DNA of 64,000 bases from Rhodobacteraceae bacterium Alg231-04 (lineage in GTDB: Bacteria; Pseudomonadota; Alphaproteobacteria; Rhodobacterales; Rhodobacteraceae): positions 124,001 through 188,000 of the forward strand of contig FREY01000007.1 in assembly GCA_900143635.1 (NCBI GenBank). The letters are read 5' to 3'. The position numbers were made by a program, and so were the translations under genes. The notes under the pieces are model-generated. The model saw only the letters and a list, made by a program, of their open reading frames with translations, was not told the origin of the DNA and searched no databases. How positions within the stretch are numbered: the stretch's first letter is position 1; every line of letters begins with the position of its first letter. Shown in pieces: positions 24,643 through 33,608 of the stretch.

Positions 24643-25565
24643 CAGTGCCCTCCTGCCGCGCCAAGCGAGTAGAGCTCGGATGGGGTGAACAGCAGGTCAG
24701 TTGCCAGTTTCAGACAGACAACGATGACCATCAGCGCTAGCAGGATGCGCAGCTGTTCGGCCTTCATCTTGACGCCGATGCGGGTGCCGATCTGGGCACC
24801 GATGACGCCGCCGACCAGCAGAAGAACCGCCAGTACGATGTCCACGGTATAGTTGGTGGTGGCGTGCAGCATGGTGGTGAAGGCGGTAACAAGGATGATC
24901 TGAAACAGCGAGGTGCCAACAACCACTTTTGTGGGCATGCCCAGAATGTAGATCATCGCAGGCACCATGATGAAACCGCCGCCGACACCCATGATGGCGG
25001 CCAGAATACCGACGCAGATGCCAACGATGATGGGCGGAATGACAGAAATATAAAGGCCCGAGGTGCGGAACCGCATTTTGAACGGCAGCGCATGGACCCA
25101 GCCACGTTGGCGCCGTTTCGGCGGCGGGGAGCCGCCAGCCTTGCGAGCCTTGCGGATGGCGTTCAGGCTTTCGATGAACATCAGCACACCGACGACGCCA
25201 AGGAAGACGACGTAACAGAGCGTGACCAGCAGATCGACCTGGCCGAGAGCCTTGAGGTAGTTAAAGACCACCACCCCGAGCGCGGCACCGATCAGGCCGC
25301 CTATCTGCAGGATGAACCCCATCTTGAAGTCGACCGTTCGCCTTCGGAAATGGGCTAACACGCCGGAAAAAGACGAAGCAACAATCTGGTTCGCCTCAGT
25401 GGCAACCGCAACGGCGGGCGGAATGCCGATAAAGAACAATAGCGGGGTCATAAGAAAGCCGCCGCCGACTCCGAACATGCCTGACAGGACCCCGACCATT
25501 CCGCCCAACCCCAAAAGGAGGAAGGCGTTGACCGAGACTTCAGCGATAGGAAGGTAGATTTGCAT
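24642..25565 (-). CDS. TSUP-family permease (TauE/SafE-like)
   Basis: 307 residues with about eight transmembrane helices in two related halves. The first half has GMFGVGGGFLMTPLLFF and the second AAIMGVGGGFIMVPAMIY, the duplicated GVGGGF motif of the TSUP/DUF81 family. Members export sulfite, sulfoacetate or related anions. The start at 25565 (MQIYLPIAEVS) fits homologues; a GTG at 25586 would add seven residues, and neither has a strong ribosome-binding site. It is the upstream partner of the TIGR02186 gene. Confidence 0.88.
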   Translation of the reverse strand: MQIYLPIAEVSVNAFLLLGLGGMVGVLSGMFGVGGGFLMTPLLFFIGIPPAVAVATEANQIVASSFSGVLAHFRRRTVDFKMGFILQIGGLIGAALGVVVFNYLKALGQVDLLVTLCYVVFLGVVGVLMFIESLNAIRKARKAGGSPPPKRRQRGWVHALPFKMRFRTSGLYISVIPPIIVGICVGILAAIMGVGGGFIMVPAMIYILGMPTKVVVGTSLFQIILVTAFTTMLHATTNYTVDIVLAVLLLVGGVIGAQIGTRIGVKMKAEQLRILLALMVIVVCLKLATDLLFTPSELYSLGAAGGH

Positions 25566-25689
25566 GTTTGTTTGTAAGCGCTGCACCGCGGCAAAATCAA
25601 CAGTTTAGACCGCAGTGCAGTTGCTGGAGTAACGGAAGGTTACAACTGGCCTTATTAGGTTTCAGTTCACATTCAATTTCGTGAATGCG

Positions 25690-26655
25690 TTACCGTTCCT
25701 TGACGTATGGTTGCCCTCCGGCACGCGGCGGAATGGCCTTTCCGACAAATCCGGCGAGAATCACCACGGTCAGAATGTAGGGCAGGGCCTCCATCACCTG
25801 GACGGGAATCACGAACAAACCGACGTCGATGTTCTGGAACCTGAGTGCGATGGCTTGCAACAGGCCAAACAGCAGACAGGCCCACATGGCTTGCCAGGGC
25901 CGCCACTTGGCGAAGATCAGCGCCGCCAGGGCGATGAAACCACGGCCAGCTGTCATTTCTTTCACAAAACCCGCTTGCAGCGCCGTTGCCAGATAGGCGC
26001 CGGCAATGCCGCAGAGGATGCCGCAGATGGCAACGGCGGCAAAGCGCAGCCGCACCACCGAAATGCCGGCCGTATCCACCGCGGCGGGGTTTTCGCCCAC
26101 GGCGCGCAGGCGCAGGCCAAAGCGGGTGCGGAACAGGATCCACCACGTCGCCGGGACGGTCGCAAAGGCCAGGTAGACCAGAACGGAATGGCCCGACAGC
26201 AGTTCGGAATAGACCGGACCGACGACAGGAACGCTCTCCATCACGCCAGCGAAGGGCAGGTCTATGCCGGTAAAGCGCCCGCCGCCGAACAGCGACGGGG
26301 TGCGGCCGCCCTGCTGGAACCAGTTTTGGGCAATCAGCACGGTGAGTCCCGAAGCAAGGAAATTGATCGCCACGCCGGAAATTAGCTGATTGCCGCGAAA
26401 GGTGATGGAGGCGATGCCGTGCAGGGCAGACATCACCAGCGACGCGGCTATGCCTGCCAGCAGCCCCAGCCAGACAGAGCCGGTAACGGCCGCCACGGCC
26501 GCGGAAAAGAAGGCCGCCATCAGCATTTTGCCTTCAAGGCCGATGTCAAATATCCCGGCGCGTTCGGAAAACAGACCCGCAAGACAGGCCAGCAACAACG
26601 GGATCGACAGGCGGACGGTGGAGTCCAGAACCTGGATGAGTGTCAGGAAATCCAT
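25690..26655 (-). CDS. BMP-type nucleoside ABC transporter, permease 2
   Basis: 321 residues with eight or more hydrophobic segments and the BPD_transp_2 architecture. FDIGLEGKMLMAAFFSA, ISGVAINFLASGLTV and GRGFIALAALIFAKWRP are typical of the second permease (YufQ/NupQ type) of nucleoside transporters using a BmpA-like binding protein. Last gene of an operon on the minus strand: binding protein, NTF2-like gene, ATPase, permease 1, permease 2. It overlaps permease 1 by one base. Confidence 0.9.
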   Translation of the reverse strand: MDFLTLIQVLDSTVRLSIPLLLACLAGLFSERAGIFDIGLEGKMLMAAFFSAAVAAVTGSVWLGLLAGIAASLVMSALHGIASITFRGNQLISGVAINFLASGLTVLIAQNWFQQGGRTPSLFGGGRFTGIDLPFAGVMESVPVVGPVYSELLSGHSVLVYLAFATVPATWWILFRTRFGLRLRAVGENPAAVDTAGISVVRLRFAAVAICGILCGIAGAYLATALQAGFVKEMTAGRGFIALAALIFAKWRPWQAMWACLLFGLLQAIALRFQNIDVGLFVIPVQVMEALPYILTVVILAGFVGKAIPPRAGGQPYVKER

Positions 26656-27749
26656 CAGCTCTCTCCCTTGCGGAAGGCGAGGAAGATCTTCTCAAGCGGC
26701 ATCCGCACCATATTGTCGAGCGCGCCGGTGAACAGGATCACCAAAGCCTGAATGACCACGATCAGCTCGCGCGGGATCTTGGTCCAGAGCGCCAGTTCGG
26801 CGCCGCCCTGATAGAGGAAGCCGAACAGGATCGCCGCGAGGAAGACGCCAAAGGGATGGTTTCGCCCCATCAAGGCCACTGCGATGCCGATGAAACCGGC
26901 GCCTTCAGTGGCGTTCAACACCAGACGTTCGGCCTCACCCATCACGTTGTTGACGGCCATCATGCCGGCCAGCGCGCCAGAGATCAGCATGGTTATCATA
27001 ATGATCCGCACCGATCCGATGCCGGCATAGCGCGCCGCGGGTTCCGATTTGCCAAGACTGCGGATCTCATAGCCCAGCGAGGTGCGCCAGATCAGTGCCC
27101 AGACCACAAGGCAGGCGGCAACCGCCACCAGAAGACTGACGTTTGCTGGCGCGGATTTTGAGAAGTTGATGCCGATGGGGGCGAGAATTTCATGCAGGCT
27201 GGGCAGGTGTGCCGCCTCCGGAAAACGGGCCGAGGCCGGATCTTGCGACCCTTTGGGGCGCAGCACGTTGACCAGCATGTAATTGAGCAGGCTGAAGGCA
27301 ATGTAGTTGAACATGATCGTGGTAATCACGATATGGCTGCCGCGTTTGGCCTGCAGGTAGGCCGGAATGGCTGCCCAGAAGGCCCCAAACAGACCCGCAC
27401 CAAGGGCGGCAAAGATCAGCGCCAGTGACCAATGTGGCCATGGGATCAGTAGGCAGATCAGCGCCACGCCCAAGCCCCCCAGCATCGCCTGACCTTCGCC
27501 GCCGATATTGAACAGCCCGGCGTGCGCCGCTACCGCGACCGCAAGCCCGGTGAACATGAAATTGGTGGCATAATAGAGCGTATAGCCCCAGCCATAGGTG
27601 GACCCCATTGCGCCGTCGACCATCATTTTGACGGCCGCAACCGGGTCTTCGCCGATAGCTACAATCACCAACGCCGAGATTGCCGCCGCCAATAGCAGGC
27701 TGATCACCGGGATCAGCACCACATCGGCCCATTTGGGCATCTTTTCCAT
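26655..27749 (-). CDS. BMP-type nucleoside ABC transporter, permease 1
   Basis: 364 residues with multiple transmembrane helices. AAHAGLFNIGGEGQAMLGGLG (early) and GAGFIGIAVALMGRNHPFG (late) are signatures of the first permease (YufP/NupP type). The ATG at 27749 follows GGAGGCCGCATAAG, which is the end of the ATPase gene. A start at 27773 is open but would overlap the ATPase by 23 bases and lacks such a site. It forms the membrane channel with permease 2. Confidence 0.9.
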   Translation of the reverse strand: MEKMPKWADVVLIPVISLLLAAAISALVIVAIGEDPVAAVKMMVDGAMGSTYGWGYTLYYATNFMFTGLAVAVAAHAGLFNIGGEGQAMLGGLGVALICLLIPWPHWSLALIFAALGAGLFGAFWAAIPAYLQAKRGSHIVITTIMFNYIAFSLLNYMLVNVLRPKGSQDPASARFPEAAHLPSLHEILAPIGINFSKSAPANVSLLVAVAACLVVWALIWRTSLGYEIRSLGKSEPAARYAGIGSVRIIMITMLISGALAGMMAVNNVMGEAERLVLNATEGAGFIGIAVALMGRNHPFGVFLAAILFGFLYQGGAELALWTKIPRELIVVIQALVILFTGALDNMVRMPLEKIFLAFRKGES

Positions 27750-27750
27750 C

Positions 27751-29280
27751 TTATGCGGCCTCCCCGGCGACACCGGCCATCAACAGGCCCAGTTCTTTTT
27801 CGTCCGTGTCCTGCGGCAGGCGTTCGCCCATGATATGGCCGTCAAACATCACCGCGATCCGATCTGAGAGCGAGAAGATCTCCTCCAGCTCGACCGAGAC
27901 CAACAGGATAGCCTTGCCCTGATCGCGCAGAGCAACGATCTGCTGGTGAATGAATTCGATGGCACCGATGTCGACGCCACGTGTTGGCTGGCCAACCAGC
28001 AGCAGGTCGGGATTGCGCTCGATCTCACGGGCCACAACGATCTTCTGCTGGTTACCGCCAGAGAAGTTCTTGGCGGCCAACCAAGGGTCTGGCGGGCGCA
28101 CGTCGAATTTCTCCATCTTGCGTTCAGTATCGGCGCGCAGGGCAGCGTTGTTCATCAACAGGCCCGACTGATAGGCCGGATCACGGTGATATCCAAAGGC
28201 CACGTTCTCCCAGGCATGGAAATCCATAATCAGGCCTTCGCGCTGGCGGTCTTCGGGCACATGCGCCACATGGGAGGCGCGCCGCGCGCGGCCATCTGAT
28301 CCAGGGCCGGACAGGGGCAGGGGGGCGCCGTTCAGGCGGATCGTGCCCTCTCCTGACCGCATGCCGCCCAGCACTTCCAAAAGCTCCGACTGGCCATTGC
28401 CGGCCACGCCCGCAATACCAAGGATTTCACCGGCGCGCACATTCAGGTTGATGCTTTTGACCCGCTCCACCCCGGCTTCGTCGACGACCCGCAGATCTTC
28501 GACCTCCAGCACCGGCTTGCCGGGTTTGGCGGGGATTTTATCCACTTGCAGCAGAACCTTCCGGCCCACCATCAGTTCCGCCAGATGCTCGGGGCTGGTT
28601 TCGGATGTTTTTACCGTGGCGGTCATCTGGCCGCGGCGCATGACGCTGACGGTGTCCGTCGCCTCCATGATTTCGCGCAGTTTGTGGGTGATCAGGATGA
28701 TGGTTTTCCCCTCATCCTTCAAACGATGCAGGATACGGAACAGCTGGTCAGCCTCGGCCGGGGTCAGCACGCCTGTTGGCTCATCAAGGATCAGGATCTC
28801 GGCCTTGCGGTACAGCGCCTTCAGGATCTCCACCCGCTGCTGCATGCCAACGCCGATCTCGTCGATGCGCGCATCGGGGTCGACGAACAGCTCGTATTCT
28901 GCTTCCAGCGCTTTCAGCTCGCGCCGGGCGCGGCCAAGGGATGGCATCAACAGGCCGCTGTCTTCGGCGCCCAGAACGATGTTTTCCAGCACGGTGAAGT
29001 TTTCCACCAGTTTGAAATGCTGAAACACCATGCCGATACCGGCGGCGATGGCCGCCTGGCTGTCGGGAATTTCAGTTCTGGTGCCGTTGATCCAGACCTC
29101 GCCTTTGTCGGCTTTGTAGAAACCATAGAGAATGCTCATCAGCGTCGATTTTCCCGCACCGTTTTCGCCGATGATGCCGTGGATCGTGCCGGGGGCTACG
29201 CTGATGGAAATGTCCTTGTTCGCCTGGACCGGGCCAAAGGCCTTTGAGATGCCTTTGAGTTCAATTGCCGGAACGGTCAT
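27751..29280 (-). CDS. BMP-type nucleoside ABC transporter, duplicated ATP-binding protein
   Basis: 509 residues with two ABC domains. The first has Walker A GENGAGKSTLM (about 38-48), signature VGMQQRVEILKAL and Walker B ILILDEPTGVLTP. The second has a degenerate Walker A (GVAGNGQSELLEVLGG, lacking the usual Lys) but a good signature, SGGNQQKIVVAREI, as is normal for RbsA/NupO-type tandem ATPases. It powers uptake of a nucleoside or similar compound. It overlaps the NTF2-like gene by four bases upstream. Confidence 0.92.
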   Translation of the reverse strand: MTVPAIELKGISKAFGPVQANKDISISVAPGTIHGIIGENGAGKSTLMSILYGFYKADKGEVWINGTRTEIPDSQAAIAAGIGMVFQHFKLVENFTVLENIVLGAEDSGLLMPSLGRARRELKALEAEYELFVDPDARIDEIGVGMQQRVEILKALYRKAEILILDEPTGVLTPAEADQLFRILHRLKDEGKTIILITHKLREIMEATDTVSVMRRGQMTATVKTSETSPEHLAELMVGRKVLLQVDKIPAKPGKPVLEVEDLRVVDEAGVERVKSINLNVRAGEILGIAGVAGNGQSELLEVLGGMRSGEGTIRLNGAPLPLSGPGSDGRARRASHVAHVPEDRQREGLIMDFHAWENVAFGYHRDPAYQSGLLMNNAALRADTERKMEKFDVRPPDPWLAAKNFSGGNQQKIVVAREIERNPDLLLVGQPTRGVDIGAIEFIHQQIVALRDQGKAILLVSVELEEIFSLSDRIAVMFDGHIMGERLPQDTDEKELGLLMAGVAGEAA

Positions 29281-29630
29281 TCAGGCTCCCCTGTGCCTGT
29301 GAAGCCGATCAAACGCACGATACGCCCGTCCTGAAAATCAGCAAAATACTGTCCGCGCATCATCCGCTTGCCGCCCGAGGAAAAGTCCACCGTGGCGCGG
29401 GCATGGCTGTTATGCGAGGAGACTGCGACCACCTCGGCACTGGCGCCCGGCATCATCTCGGCAAATTGCGCGATATAGGTCAGGTAGGCATCCCGGCCCT
29501 CGATCGGGGCAGGGGTGTTTGGATCGGCATAATAAAAATTGGGCCCGATGGCGGCGTCGGTATGGGTGGCGCGCGCCTCGGGCGAAGGCGCGCCCCAGGC
29601 CGCGAAGAGTGAATGTAAACAATCATTCAT
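29277..29630 (-). CDS. NTF2/SnoaL-like small protein inside the transporter operon
   Basis: 117 residues. GPNFYYADPNTPAPIEGRDAYLTYIAQFAEMMPGA and ARATVDFSSGGKRMMRGQYFADFQDGRIVRLIGF fit the nuclear transport factor 2 (SnoaL-like) cone fold, used by small isomerases, hydrolases or ligand binders. It lies between the binding-protein gene and the ATPase, overlapping the latter by ATGA, so its product may act on the imported compound. No specific function can be assigned. Confidence 0.72.
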   Translation of the reverse strand: MNDCLHSLFAAWGAPSPEARATHTDAAIGPNFYYADPNTPAPIEGRDAYLTYIAQFAEMMPGASAEVVAVSSHNSHARATVDFSSGGKRMMRGQYFADFQDGRIVRLIGFTGTGEPE

Positions 29631-29659
29631 GGCCTGGAGCCTCCGTGTTTTTCAGCTGA

Positions 29660-30658
29660 TTAGAAGGACAGAACCGGGCAGCTGTCGTTCTCGTAGTAGC
29701 TTTCCACTTTCAGCTCACCTGCGATGATCTGCGCGCGGGCGGCGTCCACGGCGGCCTGCATCTCTGCCGTTACCAGCGAAGCGTTGTTGTCATCCAGCGC
29801 ATAGCCGACACCTTCTTCGGCCAGACCCATAACGACAACGCCGGTCTCGACTTCGGTGCCCGCTTTCATGGCTTCATAAACAGCCACATCGACGCGTTTC
29901 AACATCGAGGTCAGAACCTTGCCCGGATGCAGGTGGTTCTGGTTGCTGTCCACGCCGATCGACAGGATGCCTTCGTCGGCAGCGGTCTGCAGAACGCCAA
30001 CACCGGTGCCGCCGGCCGCAGCGTAAACCACGTCAGCGCCCTGGCTGATCTGTGCCTTTGTCAGCTCGGACCCTTTGACCGGGTCATTCCAGGCGGCCGG
30101 GGTGGTGCCGGTCATGTTGGCAATCACGGTGGCGTCCGGGTTCACAGCCATCACGCCCTGTGCATAGCCGCAGCCAAAGTGGCGGATCAGCGGAACATCC
30201 ATGCCGCCGACAAAGCCAACGGTGCCGGACTTGGAGGCCATCGCCGCCATCATGCCGACCAGGTAAGAGCCTTCATGCTCAGCAAAGCCAACCTGACGCA
30301 GGTTTGGTGCGTCCAGCCATGTGACGTCGATCACCACGAATTTGGTGTCCGGATAGTCGGGAGCAACGGTGCTCAGCGGGTCGGCCATGCCAAAGCCCAT
30401 GGTGATCACCGGGTTGGAGCCGGCCTCGGCAAAGCGGCGCAGGGCCTGCTCGCGCTGGGCTTCGGATTGCATCTCGATCTCGCGGTAGGTGCCGCCGGTT
30501 TCTTCGGCCCAGCGGGAGGCGCCATTGTGGGCCGCCTCGTTGAACGACTTGTCGAACTTGCCGCCCAGATCGAAGATCAGCGCCGGATCGGCCAGTGCCG
30601 CACCAGAGCTCAGGGCAACGGCAGCAGCGGCCCCCATCAGGGATTTCATCAGAGTCAT
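29660..30658 (-). CDS. BMP family ABC transporter substrate-binding protein
   Basis: 332 residues. The signal peptide MTLMKSLMGAAAAVALSSGAALA is followed by DPALIFDLGGKFDKSFNEAAHNG, the conserved start of Bmp/Med domains, and later VGFVGGMDVPLIRHFGCGYAQG. It captures the substrate (purine nucleosides in characterised relatives) in the periplasm. The frame extends to 30745, but the ATG at 30658 has GGGAGAGACGTA upstream and starts the signal peptide. First gene of the operon; the 164 bases upstream should contain its promoter. Confidence 0.92.
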   Translation of the reverse strand: MTLMKSLMGAAAAVALSSGAALADPALIFDLGGKFDKSFNEAAHNGASRWAEETGGTYREIEMQSEAQREQALRRFAEAGSNPVITMGFGMADPLSTVAPDYPDTKFVVIDVTWLDAPNLRQVGFAEHEGSYLVGMMAAMASKSGTVGFVGGMDVPLIRHFGCGYAQGVMAVNPDATVIANMTGTTPAAWNDPVKGSELTKAQISQGADVVYAAAGGTGVGVLQTAADEGILSIGVDSNQNHLHPGKVLTSMLKRVDVAVYEAMKAGTEVETGVVVMGLAEEGVGYALDDNNASLVTAEMQAAVDAARAQIIAGELKVESYYENDSCPVLSF

Positions 30659-30822
30659 TACGTCTCTCCCGGTTGTTATCATTCGGGCCGCGCGCATCGG
30701 CGCTTCGCCCGGGGATGCATCAGCTATTAAAATAATGCTGCGCAATTTAGTCCAGAGCCGACCCGGAGGGTCAACCGCTTTTTGACCAATTGGTGGAAAA
30801 CCGGGGCTAAGCCCGCAAGGAT

Positions 30823-31245
30823 TCAGCGCAAATCGCTGCGCATCAGCAGTGCATCGACGGGTTTACCCTGCGTCCGCTTGTAATAGCCGCGTCGTTGACC
30901 GCAGATTTCAAATCCACAGGATTCGTACAGTTTAAGGGCGGCAAGGTTGTCTGCAGCCACCTCCAGAAAGCCCGTTTCAGCGCCGCGGACGCGGGCCTTG
31001 GCCTGCCAGTCCAGCATCGTTGCACGGCCAAGACCACGGCGCTGAAAACCCGGATCGGTGGCAATGGTCAGCAGCTCAGCCTCACCCGCAATCACCCGCA
31101 CCAGCGCAAAGGCGCGTGCGTCACCGGTGGCAAAGGTCAGTGGGCTGTCCAGCAGGCTGGCGAACTCCGCCGCGCTCCAGGGGCGTGACTGGGTGAAGGC
31201 GGCGGCATGGGTGGCGGCCATTTCGGTGGCAGATAGGTCCGTCAT
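30823..31245 (-). CDS. rimI: Ribosomal protein S18 alanine N-acetyltransferase-like GNAT enzyme
   Basis: 140 residues of the GNAT fold. ELLTIATDPGFQRRGLGRATMLD (about 56-78) includes the acetyl-CoA loop RRGLGR, and LEVAADNLAALKLYESCGFEICGQRRGYY (about 95-123) is the classical RimI C-terminal signature. It overlaps tsaB by four bases, the common tsaB-rimI arrangement. It probably acetylates the N-terminus of ribosomal protein S18. Confidence 0.87.
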   Translation of the reverse strand: MTDLSATEMAATHAAAFTQSRPWSAAEFASLLDSPLTFATGDARAFALVRVIAGEAELLTIATDPGFQRRGLGRATMLDWQAKARVRGAETGFLEVAADNLAALKLYESCGFEICGQRRGYYKRTQGKPVDALLMRSDLR

Positions 31246-31838
31246 TCGTCCAGCAGGGCGGGCGGCGCATCGCGCATCGGTGCTGCATCGGCACTGCGCA
31301 GGTAGAGCGGCGCCGGGGAAGAAGTCTCCGTGGCGAAGCGGGTGGCGGCATGGCGGGCGACCGCCACGGCGATTCCCGCCGGGCTTGCTTCCGGCGAAAA
31401 GGTCAGCCCGGCACCGCGGGCGGCATCGTCGGCCTCCTGGGCGGGCATCAGACGCGGTGCTTCTCCCGGCAAGGCCGCATAGACGTGCTCTCGGGGCGCG
31501 GGCACGGCGGGCAATGCGTTTGCTGCGGTGCGGGCCTCAAAGCCGGTTACGCCGACGGCCGGAATGCCCAGCCCCAGCGCCAGACCGCGCGCGGCAGAGA
31601 CAGCGATGCGGATGCCGGTGAAATTGCCGGGGCCAACACCGACACCGATGGCGTCCAACTCTGCCCAGGTGGCGCCACCTTCGGCCAGAACCTCTTCCAG
31701 CAGCACCATCAGCCGTTCGGCCTGACCGCGCTTCATTTCTTCCAGACGAGAGACGAGGATCTCATCCCCGTGCAGCAAAGCGGCCGCGCAATGCGCGGCC
31801 GATGTGTCAAATCCGAGGATCAGTGGTTCAGACGGCAA
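31242..31838 (-). CDS. tsaB: tRNA threonylcarbamoyladenosine biosynthesis protein TsaB
   Basis: 198 residues. LILGFDTSAAHCAAALL (N-terminal actin-like strand), LDAIGVGVGPGNFTGIRIAVSAARGLALGLGIP (about 60-92) and the later variable C-terminal part match TsaB. It is the scaffold subunit with TsaD and TsaE for the t6A modification at position 37 of ANN-decoding tRNAs. It is coupled to rimI downstream and overlaps the NfuA-like gene by 11 bases upstream. Confidence 0.92.
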   Translation of the reverse strand: MPSEPLILGFDTSAAHCAAALLHGDEILVSRLEEMKRGQAERLMVLLEEVLAEGGATWAELDAIGVGVGPGNFTGIRIAVSAARGLALGLGIPAVGVTGFEARTAANALPAVPAPREHVYAALPGEAPRLMPAQEADDAARGAGLTFSPEASPAGIAVAVARHAATRFATETSSPAPLYLRSADAAPMRDAPPALLDE

Positions 31839-32394
31839 CGGGCCGGACCTCGGTCACTTCCGGGATGTAATGGCGCAGCAGGTTCTCGATACCCATTTTC
31901 AGGGTCAGCGTCGACGAGGGACAACCCGCACAGGCACCCTGCATGTGCAGATAGACCACACCGCGGTCAAAGCCGTGGAAGGTGATATCGCCGCCGTCCT
32001 GTGCCACGGCCGGACGCACCCGGCTGTCCAGCAGATCCTTGATCTGGTTGACGATTTCGGCGTCTTCACCGCTGTGTTCCGCATGGCCCGAGGCCGCCTG
32101 TCCGCCTTCGCCCGCCATCACTGGCGCGCCGGACTGGTAATGCTCCATCACCGCGCCCAGAATGGCCGGCTTGATGTGGTCCCACTCAACCTCTTCGGCC
32201 TTGGTCACGGTCACGAAATCCGTGCCAAAGAAAACCCCGGTAACGCCTGCGACTGCAAAGATGCGCTGCGCCAGCGGCGAGGCATCTGAGGTCTCAGCCG
32301 AAGGGAAATCCGCAGTGCCGGTTTCCAGAACGGTCTGGCCCGGAAGAAACTTCAGCGTGGCCGGGTTGGGGGTGGATTCGGTCTGGATGAACAT
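31828..32394 (-). CDS. NfuA/NifU-like Fe-S scaffold protein
   Basis: 188 residues. The N-terminal Nfu_N domain starts MFIQTESTPNPATLKFLPGQ, and the C-terminal NifU domain contains MQGACAGCPSSTLTLKMGIENLL with the CxxC (about 152-155) that holds a [4Fe-4S] cluster. It supplies Fe-S clusters to target proteins; this Nfu_N plus NifU form is typical of alphaproteobacteria and mitochondria. CGGAGATCCCGC precedes the ATG. Confidence 0.92.
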   Translation of the reverse strand: MFIQTESTPNPATLKFLPGQTVLETGTADFPSAETSDASPLAQRIFAVAGVTGVFFGTDFVTVTKAEEVEWDHIKPAILGAVMEHYQSGAPVMAGEGGQAASGHAEHSGEDAEIVNQIKDLLDSRVRPAVAQDGGDITFHGFDRGVVYLHMQGACAGCPSSTLTLKMGIENLLRHYIPEVTEVRPVAV

Positions 32395-32469
32395 GCGGGA
32401 TCTCCGTTGAAACTGCCTCCGATATGCGCTTCCGGGGGCAGGCTGTCAAGGAGCTCGCTTAGAATGCTT

Positions 32470-32970
32470 CTAAGTTGAAGCCTGACGCTGGCGGGCGCGC
32501 AGGTATTTCGCCGCAGACCGGTAATGGCTTGCCCCTGATGCCTCAGCCCAGCGTCCCGGTGTCCAGTGATTGACGCCACCCCGCATCGGAGCGCCATATA
32601 GTGCGGCGTCGTCCAAGCTGGAAATAAAGGCCACGAGACTGCCATGCGCGCGGTCCAGCATTTTGCAGGAGTCTTCCCAGCCAATCCCGGACTGCGCCTC
32701 CCGCAGGGCGGCATTATAGGCCTTCAACTGGTTCCATTTGTAACCGGGGGCGGGGATCTGTGGTTGCTTGCCCGCTGCCCCGTCGTGGTACCAGCCCAAA
32801 AACAGGGTGATCCAATGGGCGCGGTGGGCAAGGATGTCATTGGGAGACGTGTCTTCGCCGTCGCGCAAAAGGCGCAGATCCGCGGGCACCGCTTCAATCA
32901 CCTGTGCCAGTTTGGCGTAGTCCCTGAGGGTTATGCTCAGAAGATCGTCTTTGCTGGTGGCTGCGGGCAT
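32470..32970 (-). CDS. ClbS/DfsB family four-helix-bundle protein
   Basis: 166 residues, mostly helical. DLLSITLRDYAKLAQVIEAVP, ILAHRAHWITLFLGWYHDG and IPAPGYKWNQLKAYNAALRE fit ClbS/DfsB (DinB-like bundle). ClbS protects against colibactin; most relatives have no known target and probably bind or hydrolyse small reactive molecules. A strong AGGAGG lies before the ATG at 32970. It is a single gene without obvious operon partners. Confidence 0.78.
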   Translation of the reverse strand: MPAATSKDDLLSITLRDYAKLAQVIEAVPADLRLLRDGEDTSPNDILAHRAHWITLFLGWYHDGAAGKQPQIPAPGYKWNQLKAYNAALREAQSGIGWEDSCKMLDRAHGSLVAFISSLDDAALYGAPMRGGVNHWTPGRWAEASGASHYRSAAKYLRARQRQAST

Positions 32971-33073
32971 GTTTTCCTCCTCGGCTGCGCAGAATGTGCA
33001 GCAAAGCGGGGGAAAATGCTCTGACCGGGATCAACCCCAGCTCAGGTTCTTCTGTGGCATATTGCCGGATGGG

Positions 33074-33529
33074 TCAGGTGATGGCTTCCAGCTTTTCCTT
33101 GGACAGATCGCCGGGCACAACGGTGATCGGGATCGGCATGCTGCCCGAGGCGCGGCCCATCTGGGTCACCAAGGGGCCGGGGCCCTTTTTGTCGGTGCCC
33201 GCACCCAGAACCAAAACGCCGATTTCCGGGTCTTCCTTCACCTGTGCTAGAATTTCCGGCACCGGCTCGCCTTCGCGGATCACCAGTTCCGGATCAACGC
33301 CCTGACGGTCGCGCATCCATTTGGCAAAGACCTCGAAATGGGCGTGGATACGCTCGCGGGTTTCCTCGCGCATCACCGCGCCAACGCCGATCCAGTGGTT
33401 GAATTCATCTGGTGGGATAATCGCCAGCACCTCGACCCCGCCGCCGGTGTTGGCGGCGCGCATCGCGGCAAACCGCATGGCGTTCAGGCATTCCTTGCTG
33501 TCATCCAGCACGACGAGAAACTTGCGCAT
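33074..33529 (-). CDS. Universal stress protein (UspA family)
   Basis: 151 residues. MRKFLVVLDDSKECLNAMRFAAMRA is the UspA N-terminal strand and helix. The C-terminal VLGAGTDKKGPGPLVTQM...PIPITVVPG corresponds to the nucleotide-binding part, but the usual G-x2-G-x9-G(S/T) is modified, so ATP binding is uncertain. The start at 33529 (GAGAGGGTCTCA upstream) is preferred over 33544. Cytoplasmic stress or signalling protein of unspecified role. Confidence 0.85.
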   Translation of the reverse strand: MRKFLVVLDDSKECLNAMRFAAMRAANTGGGVEVLAIIPPDEFNHWIGVGAVMREETRERIHAHFEVFAKWMRDRQGVDPELVIREGEPVPEILAQVKEDPEIGVLVLGAGTDKKGPGPLVTQMGRASGSMPIPITVVPGDLSKEKLEAIT

Positions 33530-33608
33530 TGAGACCCTCTCCAAAGCTCGGGCTGATCATGACGCAAGCCGTTCAAACACGCAATAGAACAAAGGCTTCG
33601 CGGGCACC

